Shown piece after piece: positions 36,787 to 46,290 of a DNA stretch of 64,000 bases (within the stretch, counting starts at the first letter, position 1; the number at the start of each line of letters is the position of its first letter). Position numbers and translations under genes: made by a program. A model generated the notes under the pieces. The model was not told the DNA's origin and did not search any database. It saw only the letters and a program-made list of their open reading frames with translations. This stretch comes from Rhodopseudomonas sp. BAL398 (GTDB lineage Bacteria > Pseudomonadota > Alphaproteobacteria > Rhizobiales > Xanthobacteraceae): the NCBI RefSeq assembly GCF_033001325.1, contig NZ_CP133111.1, forward strand, positions 4,914,501 through 4,978,500, read 5' to 3'.

Positions 36787-38985
36787 TCAGGCGACCTCGG
36801 TCGGCAGGCTATGCGAGCGCAGCAGACGCGCGAAGGCGGCAGCCGGGATCGCGGGGCTGAACAGATAGCCCTGCATCTGGTCGCAGCCGAGCGAGCGCAG
36901 CAGCTCGCGCTGCTGAATTGTCTCGACGCCCTCCGCAACGGTGGTCATGTTGCGCGCCGCCGCGATATCGACCACCGCCCGGATGATCGCGGTCGATGCC
37001 GCCGAATCCTCGATCTTGTCGACGAAACTGCGATCGATCTTGATCTTGTCGAACGGAAAGCGCTGCAGATAGCTCAGTGACGAGTAGCCGGTGCCGAAAT
37101 CGTCCAGCGACACCCGGATACCCAGCGCCCGAATCTGGTGGAGCGCCGCCAGCGCGGTGTCGTCATCCTGGATCAGCACGGCCTCGGTGACCTCGAGTTC
37201 GAGCCGCCTCGGCGGAAGCCCGGAGGCCGCCAGCGCCGCCGCGACCTTCAGCGCGAGGGTCCGGCTCTTGAATTGAACGGGAGAAACGTTGACCGCGAGG
37301 CTGATCTCGCCGGGCCAGCCGGCCGCTTCGGCGCAGGCGGTCGCCAGCACCCATTCGCCGAGCGGCTCGATCAGCCCAGTGGCTTCGGCGATCGGGATAA
37401 ACTCGGCGGGAGAGATCATGCCGCGAACAGGATGCCGCCAGCGCAGCAGCGCCTCGCAGCCGGCAATCCGGTCATTGCGGAAATCGACGATCGGCTGATA
37501 ATTGACCTCGAAGCCGCCATCCGCGATCGCCACGCGCAGATCCAGTTCCAGCTCGCGTCGGGCTTTCGCATCCGCGTCCATCTGCGGCGCGAAGAACCGA
37601 TAGGTCCGCCGTCCTTCGGCCTTGGCGCAATACATGGCCAGATCGGCCTTCTTCACCAATTGGTCGAGATCGATGCCGTCGTCCGGGAATAGCGCAATGC
37701 CGATGCTGGCGTCGGTGGAAATATGGTGGCCGAGGCACTCATGCGGCTGGCGGATGGCGTGATAGAGCCTCTCGACAAGTTCGACGACATCGGGACGGTC
37801 CGTCACCGGGGTCTGAATGATCGCGAATTCGTCGCCGCCGAGCCGGGCGACGAAATCGGTCGGCCGAATGCATTCGCCCAGCCGGAGCGCGACGCCCTTC
37901 AGCAACTCATCGCCGACCGGATGGCCGAGCGTGTCGTTGATGCCCTTGAATTCGTCGATGTCGATATAGAGCAATGCGAAGGGCTCAGCGCCTTTCCGCA
38001 GTTCCTGCTCGAGCTGTTGGCGGAATAGGACGCGATTGGGCAAGGCAGTCAATGCGTCGTAATGGGCCAGATGGGCGATCTGCTGATCAAAGCGCCGGCG
38101 TTCGGTGATGTCCTCATGGGTTGCCACCCAGCCGCCGCCGGGCACCGGATGACTGGTGATTTCAATGGAGCGGTCGTCGGAGGTTTGGACGACTGAGACG
38201 CCCCTGACGCAAACATTGTCGATGACGCTTTGGCAATAGGCGTCGACATCGCCGGGGAACGATCCGGTCTGCTTGCGATGCGCGATGATGTCGCGAAAGC
38301 TGCAGCCCTCGCTCACAACCTCGGCCGACAACCCATACATTTCGATGTAACGCCGGTTGCAGATCACCAGCCGCTCGGATGCGTCGAACAACAGCAGGCC
38401 TTGCGACATGTTGTTGATGGCGGTGCTGAGTCGCCACTTGTCCTGCGACAACCCGCGTTGCGTCGCCAGATGCTGGCTGGTCAGTTGGCGGATGATCAGG
38501 AATAGGATCATCGTCACCACCAGCGCCGAGACGTAGGCCGTCACGATGATGAATCGCGTTTGGGTGCGCCAATCGGCCAGCGCCGCCGCGGTGGTGGTCG
38601 TCACGACGATCACGATCGGGAAATCCGCCAGCGCGTGTGACGAGGTCAGCCGGGCCTCGTTGTCGAACGGGCCGAGCAGTCGCGTATTGGTGTCCAACGT
38701 CAACACGCCGCCGGGATCCGAGAACTTCACGCCGATCATCTCGGCGATTTGTGGATATCGCGCCAACAAGACCCCGTCGCGGTGATAGATGGCGATCGCC
38801 GAGCTCTCGCCCAGCACGACCGATGCCAGGAATTGTTCGATCTGCCGTATCGGAACGGCTATGGTGACAACCCCGAGAAACTCTCCCGTCGCACCGACAA
38901 GCCGGTGCGCGGTCACGATCGTCCAATCGCCGCCGGAAACCCGGTTTCTCACCAGCTCAAAGGTTGACGATGTTGAGGGAGCCAC
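36787..38985 (-). CDS. GGDEF-EAL protein, C-terminal part of frameshifted gene
   Basis: This segment encodes, from its N-terminus, the second half of a periplasmic Cache-type sensor, a transmembrane helix (about 140-165), a PAS domain, a diguanylate cyclase with intact LGGDEF, and a phosphodiesterase with EALLRW. Such proteins make and degrade cyclic di-GMP. It would begin with GTG 38985 in the middle of the sensor domain, which is not a natural start. The N-terminal half is in another frame (38957-39496), so a single-base frameshift (mutation or sequence error) splits one gene of about 900 codons. Confidence 0.85.
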   Translation of the reverse strand: MAPSTSSTFELVRNRVSGGDWTIVTAHRLVGATGEFLGVVTIAVPIRQIEQFLASVVLGESSAIAIYHRDGVLLARYPQIAEMIGVKFSDPGGVLTLDTNTRLLGPFDNEARLTSSHALADFPIVIVVTTTTAAALADWRTQTRFIIVTAYVSALVVTMILFLIIRQLTSQHLATQRGLSQDKWRLSTAINNMSQGLLLFDASERLVICNRRYIEMYGLSAEVVSEGCSFRDIIAHRKQTGSFPGDVDAYCQSVIDNVCVRGVSVVQTSDDRSIEITSHPVPGGGWVATHEDITERRRFDQQIAHLAHYDALTALPNRVLFRQQLEQELRKGAEPFALLYIDIDEFKGINDTLGHPVGDELLKGVALRLGECIRPTDFVARLGGDEFAIIQTPVTDRPDVVELVERLYHAIRQPHECLGHHISTDASIGIALFPDDGIDLDQLVKKADLAMYCAKAEGRRTYRFFAPQMDADAKARRELELDLRVAIADGGFEVNYQPIVDFRNDRIAGCEALLRWRHPVRGMISPAEFIPIAEATGLIEPLGEWVLATACAEAAGWPGEISLAVNVSPVQFKSRTLALKVAAALAASGLPPRRLELEVTEAVLIQDDDTALAALHQIRALGIRVSLDDFGTGYSSLSYLQRFPFDKIKIDRSFVDKIEDSAASTAIIRAVVDIAAARNMTTVAEGVETIQQRELLRSLGCDQMQGYLFSPAIPAAAFARLLRSHSLPTEVA

Positions 38986-39496
38986 TTTTCAGGAGTTGGA
39001 AATACGCGCGATCAGCGATCGTGACGTCGGGAACCGGCCAGATGTCCGCGGAGTTGAGCAGCGCCCCACTTGCCGCGAAGATCGCCACGCCGTCGCCCGC
39101 CGCGGCGAGCTTGTTTCGCAATACTTCGTGCATCGCCAGGGACGACATCTGGCCATTGAAATGCGCCGACGAGGCGAAATCCGATTGCGCGATCAATTCG
39201 ACGATATTCTGCTGGATCGCCGTGAGTTGGCCGAGTTCGCTATCGTAATGGCGGGCCAGCAGCCGGGCCGCATTGCTCTGCTCGCGGTAGGTGTTCCGCA
39301 GCGCCTGCTCACGGAAATCGCCGATCGCCATCACGGTGGCGCCGGCGATCGCCAGGATCAGCAAGATGCCGCAGCAGATCAGCCAGAAAATCGGCCCCTG
39401 ACGCAGCAGCGATCCGACCACACCGCCGGGGATGGCACCGGCAGGTTGAATGGAATCTCCAACGGAATCGCGATTTGAGAATAGCCGCATCCCCAA
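38957..39496 (-). pseudogene. N-terminal part of the frameshifted GGDEF-EAL gene
   Basis: This 179-residue reading frame has a transmembrane helix (about 35-58) and the first half of a Cache-like sensor (ELGQLTAIQQNIVELIA, DRAYFQLLKSG). It ends abruptly at 38957, while the continuation of the same domain (STFELVRNRVSGGDW) is read one base out of frame from 38985. Skipping one base near 38975-38985 would join them. It is the 5' part of the gene above. Confidence 0.8.
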
Positions 39497-39697
39497 GCGG
39501 TAGGCGCGACAGATGGAAAGCGGGTTAGGATTCAGCGTTATCTATTGGTTTAAGATTCATCGACAAATCGGCATTGCTATGCACAGCCAGCGCGGCTGGC
39601 GGCGCTCGCGGAATCAGCCGGGCGCGGCGCCGGCTGCAAGCCATGCTGGTGTCGGCCGCCGCAGAGCGGTTCTGCTCGACGAAGCCGACTCCGAAAA

Positions 39698-40153
39698 TCA
39701 GTTGATCCGGGGACCATCGGTGCGGGTGGGGCCGGCCCGGCCGGTGAACGGGTCGAGATTGCTGCCCGTCGCCCGGGCCACCGAACCATTGGCCCGATAG
39801 ATCTCGACCACGGCCCAGACGGCGATGGCGAGGAAGGCGATCACCACCAGGTTTCGCGGCAGCATCATTGACAGCGCAATCAGTGACACCGCGATCGCGC
39901 CGGCCTTCACCACCTTGTCGCGATCGGCGAAGATGCCTTCGAACTGCTCCCAATTCTCCCGCTTCCACAGCGGCGGCGACAGCCGGTTGAGACCGAAACG
40001 GATCCACGCGCCCTTAAAGCCGAGTTCGCGCGCCCACAGCAGAAACAGCGCGATCAGGAAGGCCAGCACGGTGATGACAGCGCCCAGCGGGCCGGCGGCG
40101 TAGCCGACGACGACGACGATGGCGACTGCGAAAGCAGCGATCCAATATTGCAT
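39698..40153 (-). CDS. Hypothetical membrane protein
   Basis: This 151-residue protein has two hydrophobic pairs (about 5-45 and 85-120) separated by a charged loop with WKRENWEQFEGIFADRDK. The C-terminal tail is Thr/Gly/Arg-rich. It looks like a small inner-membrane protein with no family I recognise. It stands alone. Confidence 0.6.
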   Translation of the reverse strand: MQYWIAAFAVAIVVVVGYAAGPLGAVITVLAFLIALFLLWARELGFKGAWIRFGLNRLSPPLWKRENWEQFEGIFADRDKVVKAGAIAVSLIALSMMLPRNLVVIAFLAIAVWAVVEIYRANGSVARATGSNLDPFTGRAGPTRTDGPRIN

Positions 40154-40702
40154 TGATTTACCTTTTCACCCCGGTCGCGGGTGCCCTTTCAGGTTTCGCC
40201 ACCCCCACTACGCGGAAGGTGAAATTGATAGGACGGCCAGAAATATGCAAAGCGACGCACGGGCAAGCCCCGCGACTTATGTGCTGCGGAAGCGAGCACG
40301 ATCAAATTTTCAATTCGTTGAGTTATATCAAAAGCCAGGCTGCTGACAGTCCGGCGAATCGCTGACACCGGGAGGTTCGATGCAGGTATTCGACGGACAT
40401 GCGGTATCCTGGTCGCAGGTCCTATCACGGGACGCACGACATCAGTTCCATCAGTTGCGAGACATGCGGGCTTTGCGGTGCGCCAGGCGGAGGGGACATC
40501 GCGCTTGAATCCGCTAGATCGAAACGTTGCTATATCGGCACCTCACTGCTCCAGTTGAAGAGCATCACGACTGCTATCAAGGCAATGTATTGGCGCGGCG
40601 CAGCGTCGGTTCGACTGTATATCGCAGCATTCCTCAGGTATTCTTACGAGGCCTCAATTTAATCAGCGGGTAACGACGGGCTGGAATACTCGCCGCGTTA
40701 CT
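40154..40702. other. Intergenic region without convincing gene
   Basis: About 550 bases lie between the membrane protein and the small ATA-start gene. The composition is less GC-rich than the surroundings and short frames here do not read as protein. I see no tRNA, repeat or clear promoter. Confidence 0.4.
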
Positions 40703-40707
40703 GGAGG
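40703..40707 (+). promoter_or_regulatory. Ribosome binding site before an ATA codon
   Basis: GGAGG lies eight bases before ATA 40716, exactly where a start codon is expected for the small gene downstream. Confidence 0.45.
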
Positions 40708-40715
40708 CTTGGAAG

Positions 40716-40907
40716 ATACAAAGACTTGAAACCACCGATCTGAAAGAGGCGCGGCGTTCCCGGATTGCGCAATTCAGCGGACGAAGTGCGACGCTCAAAG
40801 TGGGTGGCGCCATGGTCACCGGCCTGGTCCGCGCCGTGCAGGAAGACAAGTCCAGCGACACCCCGCGCTGGATCGTGACCGTGATTCCGAAACAATCCAA
40901 AGGTTGA
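40716..40907 (+). CDS. Small hypothetical protein with ATA in place of a start codon
   Basis: From ATA 40716 the frame encodes 63 residues with well-behaved sense content: QRLETTDLKEARRSR, then FSGRSATLKVGGAMVTG and a C-terminal strand PRWIVTVIPKQ. GGAGG is placed eight bases upstream. No ATG, GTG or TTG occurs before GTG 40800, which would leave only 35 residues. Either the start codon has mutated from ATG or ATA is used at low efficiency. The open frame continues upstream to 40674. Family unknown. Confidence 0.45.
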   Translation: MQRLETTDLKEARRSRIAQFSGRSATLKVGGAMVTGLVRAVQEDKSSDTPRWIVTVIPKQSKG

Positions 40908-40918
40908 GACGAGCTTCG

Positions 40919-42184
40919 TCAGTCCGGCTTGAGCAGCTGCGGCGGCACGAAATGCGCGGCATTGCTGCCCACATTCGCCTTGGCCTTGGCAATCTCCGCC
41001 CGGGACACCACGCGCAAATGGACTTCGTCAGGCCCGTCGAGGAACCGCATCGCGCGGCCCCAGGTCCACAGATAGGATAGCGGCGTATCGGGCGTCAGCC
41101 CCATCGCGCCGAACACCTGCATGGCGCGGTCGACGATCCGGGTCTGCAGCCGTGCCGCCACCAGCTTGATCGCCGAGACATCGACCCGCGCCGCGGCATT
41201 GCCGCCGCGGTCCATCCGGTGCGCCGCCTGCAGCACCAGCAGCCGCGCCTGATCGATCTCGAGCCGCGATTCGGCGATCCAGTCCTGAACATTGGCGAAG
41301 TCGGCCAGATGCCGGCCAAACGCCTTGCGCTCCAGCGCGCGCTCGCACATCAGCTCGAGCGCGACCTCGCATTGCCCGATGGTGCGCATGCAATGATGGA
41401 CGCGGCCGGGCCCGAGCCGGTCCTGCGCCAGCTTGAAGCCCTTGCCCTCCTCGCCGAGCAGGTTCGACGCCGGCACCCGGACGTCGCGGAACAGCATCTC
41501 GCAATGCCCCTCGGGGGAGTGGTAATGCATGATCGGGATGTTGCGGACAATGCTCAGCCCCGGCGTATCCATCGGCACCAGGATCATCGAATGCCGCTGC
41601 AGCGAATTCGGCTCCAGCTCCTCCCCAGTGACGCCCATCACGATCGCGACCCGGCAGTTTGGATGCAGCGCGCCGGTGATAAACCATTTGCGGCCGTTGA
41701 TCACATAGTCATCGCCGTCGCGCCTGATCGTGGTGCGGATGTTGCGGGCGTCGGACGACGCCGCGTCAGGCTCGCTCATGGCGAAACAAGAGCGGATCTC
41801 GCCGATCAGCAGCGGCTCCAGCCATTGCTGGCGCTGCGCCGGCGTCGCGAACAGATGCAGCAGCTCCATATTGCCGGTATCGGGCGCGCTGCAGTTGAAG
41901 GCTTCGGAGGCCCAGGGAATCCGGCCCATGATTTCGGCCAGCGGCGCATATTCCAGATTGCTCAGACGCTGGCCGGGGTCGTCGTCACCGAGTCCGGGCA
42001 GAAACAGATTCCATAGGTCTTCGGAGAATGCTCGCGATTTCAACCGTTCGATCAATGCCACCGGATAGCGGCCGGCCTCGGCCTCGCGATGCCAGGCGAG
42101 ATTCGCCGGCTCGACATGGAACCGCATGAAGTCGGTGAGTTGCGCCCGCAGCCGCTCGACCTTGGCGCTGTGATCAAAGTCCAT
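40919..42184 (-). CDS. Acyl-CoA dehydrogenase (FadE2/ACAD11-like)
   Basis: This 421-residue flavoenzyme oxidises acyl-CoA to 2-enoyl-CoA. The FAD-binding segments FAMSEPDAASSD and INGRKWFITGA are present, and the catalytic glutamate is predicted in RFLDGPDEVH, the form found in the FadE2/ACAD10-11 group acting on branched or long acyl-CoAs. ATG 42184 is preferred; a GTG at 42202 would add six residues. A cytochrome c gene lies upstream on the same strand, with 47 bases between. Confidence 0.9.
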   Translation of the reverse strand: MDFDHSAKVERLRAQLTDFMRFHVEPANLAWHREAEAGRYPVALIERLKSRAFSEDLWNLFLPGLGDDDPGQRLSNLEYAPLAEIMGRIPWASEAFNCSAPDTGNMELLHLFATPAQRQQWLEPLLIGEIRSCFAMSEPDAASSDARNIRTTIRRDGDDYVINGRKWFITGALHPNCRVAIVMGVTGEELEPNSLQRHSMILVPMDTPGLSIVRNIPIMHYHSPEGHCEMLFRDVRVPASNLLGEEGKGFKLAQDRLGPGRVHHCMRTIGQCEVALELMCERALERKAFGRHLADFANVQDWIAESRLEIDQARLLVLQAAHRMDRGGNAAARVDVSAIKLVAARLQTRIVDRAMQVFGAMGLTPDTPLSYLWTWGRAMRFLDGPDEVHLRVVSRAEIAKAKANVGSNAAHFVPPQLLKPD

Positions 42185-42231
42185 GCGGCGGCTTTCCGGC
42201 ACCGGCGCGCCGGCTGGCGATCAAGGTCGGC

Positions 42232-42579
42232 TCAATCATGCCTGAGCCCGAGGATGTATTGGATGATCGCGTCGGCATCGCCCGGCGCGATGATGAAGTT
42301 GGGCATGGTGGTGTGATTGGTTTGCAGGAACACCTTCAGCGACAGCGCCGTTGTCGAAGGCAGCTCGGCGATTTTCTGGAATTCCGGCGCTGTCGGCTTG
42401 GCTGACGGCGCCGATGCGGCGTCGATAGCATGGCATTCCTTGCACCACGTTGCGGCGAGCTGATGGCCCCGTGAGGCCTCAGGTGAGACGACGCCGGCAG
42501 CCCGGTGAAGCCGAACAAACAGCAGCACCGCCAGGATCAGAATTGCGGTTGCTACGAGCCGTATCCACCCGTGCGCCAT
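42232..42579 (-). CDS. Membrane-anchored monohaem cytochrome c
   Basis: This 115-residue protein has an uncleaved N-terminal hydrophobic segment (6-25) and a class I cytochrome c domain with the haem motif CKECH (46-50) and a distal Met in TTMPNF. It is predicted to face the periplasm, tethered to the inner membrane. Its electron partner is not evident. Confidence 0.82.
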   Translation of the reverse strand: MAHGWIRLVATAILILAVLLFVRLHRAAGVVSPEASRGHQLAATWCKECHAIDAASAPSAKPTAPEFQKIAELPSTTALSLKVFLQTNHTTMPNFIIAPGDADAIIQYILGLRHD

Positions 42580-42588
42580 CGCGGTTCC

Positions 42589-43026
42589 CTAGTGACGAGG
42601 GGGCACCGGCTGATCGCGGTGCGCTTCGGCTTCCAGCGCGTTGAGCGTGACCTTGTTGCCGCAATAGGACTCGTAATGCTCGGCCAGGCTGCCATCGGCG
42701 ATATCGTGATCGCATTCGCTCTTGTGCCGGCACAGCGCGCAGACCCGCTCCAGATCGCGCATCACCAGCGGTTGCGCCCGCGCCAGCGCGTGCTCGTCGA
42801 TGCCGAGTACTTTCAGCAGCTGCGGCAATTCCTCGACCTGGTGTGGGCCCTGGCGCACCAGATCGTCGAGATCCGACGCCGTGACGCCGAGATCGTGGGC
42901 GATGCGGCTGTATTCGGCGGCGTCGAACTGACACATCTCGGAGATTTCGCGCCGGTGCCTGAGCCAGTCGGCAAACATTTCGGTTAGTCGTTCAAAAAAC
43001 ATCTGGGGTTTGGTGTGGGCCGTCAT
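42589..43026 (-). CDS. DUF6455-like cysteine-containing protein
   Basis: This 145-residue soluble protein has a helical N-terminal half with a helix-turn-like segment (IAHDLGVTASDLDDLVRQG) and a C-terminal Cys cluster (CALCRHKSECDHDI, then CGNK). The layout matches the DUF6455 family, of unknown function. GGAGG lies five bases before ATG 43026. It may be co-transcribed with the downstream cytochrome c (9-base gap). Confidence 0.7.
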   Translation of the reverse strand: MTAHTKPQMFFERLTEMFADWLRHRREISEMCQFDAAEYSRIAHDLGVTASDLDDLVRQGPHQVEELPQLLKVLGIDEHALARAQPLVMRDLERVCALCRHKSECDHDIADGSLAEHYESYCGNKVTLNALEAEAHRDQPVPPRH

Positions 43027-43231
43027 CGCACCCTCCGAGGTTGCCGGTAATTGTCGCGACAATTGCCGATCGGGCGGGCGATCACATTGCGATAGATCAA
43101 GCAGGCGGGCCGAGAAACCTCCGGATGATAACGGATTCGCCTGCCTGTTCAGCGCGTTGAACCGGGGGCTCAAAAGATATCAGCAGCTTTGCGCGGAACG
43201 CGGGCCGGTTTCATCTGTCCGGCGGAATTTG

Positions 43232-45100
43232 CTAACTGCGGGATCCGCCGCGTCGCGCGACCGCCGGGCGAGCTGCTTCGGGCTGTCGCCCGGCGGCATT
43301 GGGGCGACCATCGCTGACCGCGTGCGCCGGCGGCTTTAACTCGTCGAGGAAGATCGGCTTGGAGAAGTAGTAGCCCTGCGCGTAGCGGATGTTGGTGGCG
43401 GCCTGCAGATAGGCCAGTTCTTCAAAGGACTCGATTCCCTCGGCGATCACCGTCATGCCGAGCGCCTCGCCGAGCGACTCGATGGCTTTCAGAATGCCCT
43501 GGCTGCGCGGGCGTTTGTGGATGTCGGTAATGAAGGATCGATCGATCTTAATTTCATCGGCGGTGATGTCGGAAAGCGCTGACAGCGACGAGTAGCCGAT
43601 GCCGAAATCGTCGATCGAAATTCCGACGCCGATCTGGCGCAGCAGCGGCAGGATCTCGGACTGGAAAAGCGACTTGGCGACAAACGCATCCTCGGTGATT
43701 TCGACCATGAAGCGCTCCGGGCATTCGGTGGCGGCGAGCGCGGCCGCGAAGGAGCGCATGAATGCCGGATTGCCGGCCTGCTTTGCCGCGACGTTGATGC
43801 TGATGCTGGTGCCCGAGCCGAATGCCTCGTTGATCAGGTCGATCGACGCCATGATCTCGACCAATACCAGATGGGTGAGGTCGTCGATCAGCCCGAGCTC
43901 GACGGCGAGATCGATGAATGTGCCGGGCGCCTGGAGCACGCCGTCGTCATTGCGCAGCCGGACCAGCGCCTCGATGCCCTTGATTTCCCGGGTGCGGATA
44001 TCGACCTTGGGCTGAAACGCGCAGCAAAAGCGCTTGTCGAGGATCGCCTCGCGCAACGACTGCTCCAGTGCCATCCTCACCAGCGACTCGCGTTCCATCG
44101 TGACGTCGAAGATCGCCGCCTCGCCCTTGGTGGCGCCCTTGACTCGATACATCGCGATGTCGGCGTTCTGACGCAATGCCTCGTAGTTGCCGCCATGCTC
44201 GGGATAGACGCTGACGCCGATCGACGCCGAGGTGAACAATTCCGAGCCGTCGATGTAGAACGGCACCTTCAGCCGTTGCAGCAGGAATTCGATGTAGTCG
44301 GCGACTTCGTCCTGGCTCTGGATCGGGTTGAGCAGCAGCAGAAATTCGTCGCCGCTGATCCGCGATAACATGTCGGTCTCGCGCAGCTCCATGCCCAGCC
44401 GCTTGGCGACCCCGACCAGCAGTTCGTCGCCCACTGCGTGGCCGTAGTAATCGTTGACGTGCTTGAAATTGTCGATGTCGAGGAAGGCCAGCGCGAAGCG
44501 GGTGGAATCCGTCGCATTGAGCAGGATCGCATTGGCTTGCCGCTCGATCACGCTGCGGTTCGGCAGGCCGGTCAGTTCGTCGAAATAGGCCCGATGCACC
44601 AGCGCGTCCTCGACGGCCTTCTGCTCGGTGATGTCGAGCGAACTCGACAACAGCAGATTTCGGTCGGCGATGCGGACCGGCCGGTGCGCCGTCAGCATCA
44701 CCCGTGCTGTGGCGCCATCGCCGAGCCGTTCTTCGCGAAGCAGGGGCCCGCCCTCCCGCAGCTTTTCGATGCCGGTTCGGCGCAGCTGATCCCGTGCGAC
44801 GGTGGGCAGCGAGGCCGCGGCATCGGTTGCCGACATCGCGGCGGCGCCCGCATCATATTGCGCGGCAGCGGCCTCGTTGACGAACAGCAGCTCGCCGAAT
44901 TCGTCCTGAACGGTGATTGCGGCGGGCAATGCCCTGAGAATGTCCCGGAGCAGATCGAGTTCGTCGCGCTCGATTTGGCGTTCGGCTTGGCGCGCGCCTT
45001 GGCACTCAACGCTGGCGTCCGGCGTGATCCGTCCCAGGTCGCCGGCACTTGGCGGCTCCTCGACGGCGGCTGACGGATCGGAATTGGCTGCGCTTGACAT
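43232..45100 (-). CDS. PAS-GGDEF-EAL cyclic di-GMP protein
   Basis: This 622-residue cytoplasmic protein has a PAS domain (about 50-170), a GGDEF domain whose signature reads ISGDEF, and an EAL domain with IEALVRL and DDFGIGYSSL. The first signature residue is Ser instead of Gly, which can reduce or keep cyclase activity, so whether it makes or breaks cyclic di-GMP is open. No transmembrane segment is seen. ATG 45100 is the first good start. Confidence 0.9.
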   Translation of the reverse strand: MSSAANSDPSAAVEEPPSAGDLGRITPDASVECQGARQAERQIERDELDLLRDILRALPAAITVQDEFGELLFVNEAAAAQYDAGAAAMSATDAAASLPTVARDQLRRTGIEKLREGGPLLREERLGDGATARVMLTAHRPVRIADRNLLLSSSLDITEQKAVEDALVHRAYFDELTGLPNRSVIERQANAILLNATDSTRFALAFLDIDNFKHVNDYYGHAVGDELLVGVAKRLGMELRETDMLSRISGDEFLLLLNPIQSQDEVADYIEFLLQRLKVPFYIDGSELFTSASIGVSVYPEHGGNYEALRQNADIAMYRVKGATKGEAAIFDVTMERESLVRMALEQSLREAILDKRFCCAFQPKVDIRTREIKGIEALVRLRNDDGVLQAPGTFIDLAVELGLIDDLTHLVLVEIMASIDLINEAFGSGTSISINVAAKQAGNPAFMRSFAAALAATECPERFMVEITEDAFVAKSLFQSEILPLLRQIGVGISIDDFGIGYSSLSALSDITADEIKIDRSFITDIHKRPRSQGILKAIESLGEALGMTVIAEGIESFEELAYLQAATNIRYAQGYYFSKPIFLDELKPPAHAVSDGRPNAAGRQPEAARPAVARRGGSRS

Positions 45101-45262
45101 GGTGGCGTAACATCGCAAGTTCTATTCTAATAAAGGTTAAGCGGCGACGCGAGTGCCCGTTGCAGCTGTGGTCCAAGGCGACCTGATTGGCAGCGGCGCA
45201 TTTTGTCATTAACAAATGGTCAACGGATGGGGCGCGAGGTCCCACCGTCAGGGGAGAACGAC

Positions 45263-46105
45263 ATGGGACGGCTGGACGGCAAGGTTGCGGTGATTACAGG
45301 AGCGACCAGCGGCATAGGCCTGCGCACGGCCGAGATCTTCGTCGCCGAAGGCGCCAAGGTGGTGATCGCGGGACGCCGGGCCGCGGAGGGTGAGGCATTG
45401 GCCGCCCAGCTCGGTGCCGCCTGCGTGTTCAGGCAGACCGACGTCACTGATGAAGAACAGATGCGGGCCTTGATCGGCCAGGCGATCGACTCCTTCGGCC
45501 GGATCGATTGCCTGTTCAACAATGCCGGGGGCCCGGCGCAGACTGGCGGCATCGAGGGCCTCGAGGTCGACCGCTTCGACGCCGCGATGGCCACGTTGGT
45601 CCGCAGCGTGATGCTCGGCATGAAACATGCGGCGCCGCATATGAAGCGGCAGGGCTCCGGCAGCATCATCAACAATGGCAGCATCGCCGGCCGGCTCGCC
45701 GGCTTCTCGTCGTCGCTGGTGTATGGCGCCGCCAAGGCCGCGGTGATCCACCTCACCAAATGCGTGGCGATGGAGCTCGGCGAGAGCGGCGTCCGGGTCA
45801 ACAGCATTTCTCCGGGCGCGATCGCCACCGGGATTTTTGGCAAGGCGCTCGGCCTGTCGGTGACGGCGGCGGAAAAGACCTCGGCGACGATGCGGGAGAT
45901 CTACAAGACCGCGCAGCCGATCCAGCGCGCCGGGCTGCCGGACGACATCGCCCACGCCGCGGTGTTTCTGGCCAGCGACGAATCCAGCTTCATCAATGGC
46001 AACGATCTGGTGGTCGATGGCGGCATCACCGGCGGCCGCAACTGGACCGCGCAGCAACAGGGCCTCGCCGCGCTGAAGCAGGCCTTCGATCACGGCGAGG
46101 GATAA
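45263..46105 (+). CDS. Short-chain dehydrogenase/reductase
   Basis: This 280-residue SDR has the NAD(P)-binding motif TGATSGIG (12-19), NNAG, and the catalytic Ser-Tyr-Lys triad in NNGSIAG and VYGAAK. The C-terminus (INGNDLVVDGGI) is that of classical SDRs. ATG 45263 follows GGGGAGA. The substrate is not identifiable. A P450 gene is next, convergent, separated by a palindromic repeat. Confidence 0.9.
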   Translation: MGRLDGKVAVITGATSGIGLRTAEIFVAEGAKVVIAGRRAAEGEALAAQLGAACVFRQTDVTDEEQMRALIGQAIDSFGRIDCLFNNAGGPAQTGGIEGLEVDRFDAAMATLVRSVMLGMKHAAPHMKRQGSGSIINNGSIAGRLAGFSSSLVYGAAKAAVIHLTKCVAMELGESGVRVNSISPGAIATGIFGKALGLSVTAAEKTSATMREIYKTAQPIQRAGLPDDIAHAAVFLASDESSFINGNDLVVDGGITGGRNWTAQQQGLAALKQAFDHGEG

Positions 46106-46123
46106 GGCTCAACATGAAGTTTC

Positions 46124-46241
46124 GTCATTCCGGGGCGTGAGCAGCGATAGCTGCGAGCGAACCCGGAATCTCGCCCCACGCTGTGCCTGACCGCAAGATT
46201 CCGGGTTCGCTCGGCCTGTCGGCCTCGCGCCCCGGAATGAC
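46124..46241. repeat. Extragenic palindromic repeat, family C (copy 1)
   Basis: It begins GTCATTCCGGGGCG and ends CGCCCCGGAATGAC, with inner arms CGAACCCGGAATCT / AGATTCCGGGTTCG. It fills the convergent gap between the SDR and P450 genes. A second copy is at 59401-59518. Confidence 0.88.
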
Positions 46242-46290
46242 TGCGGGGGGTGGAGCCGGCGGAGTAACAACCGGGTCACCCAGGCGCCAC

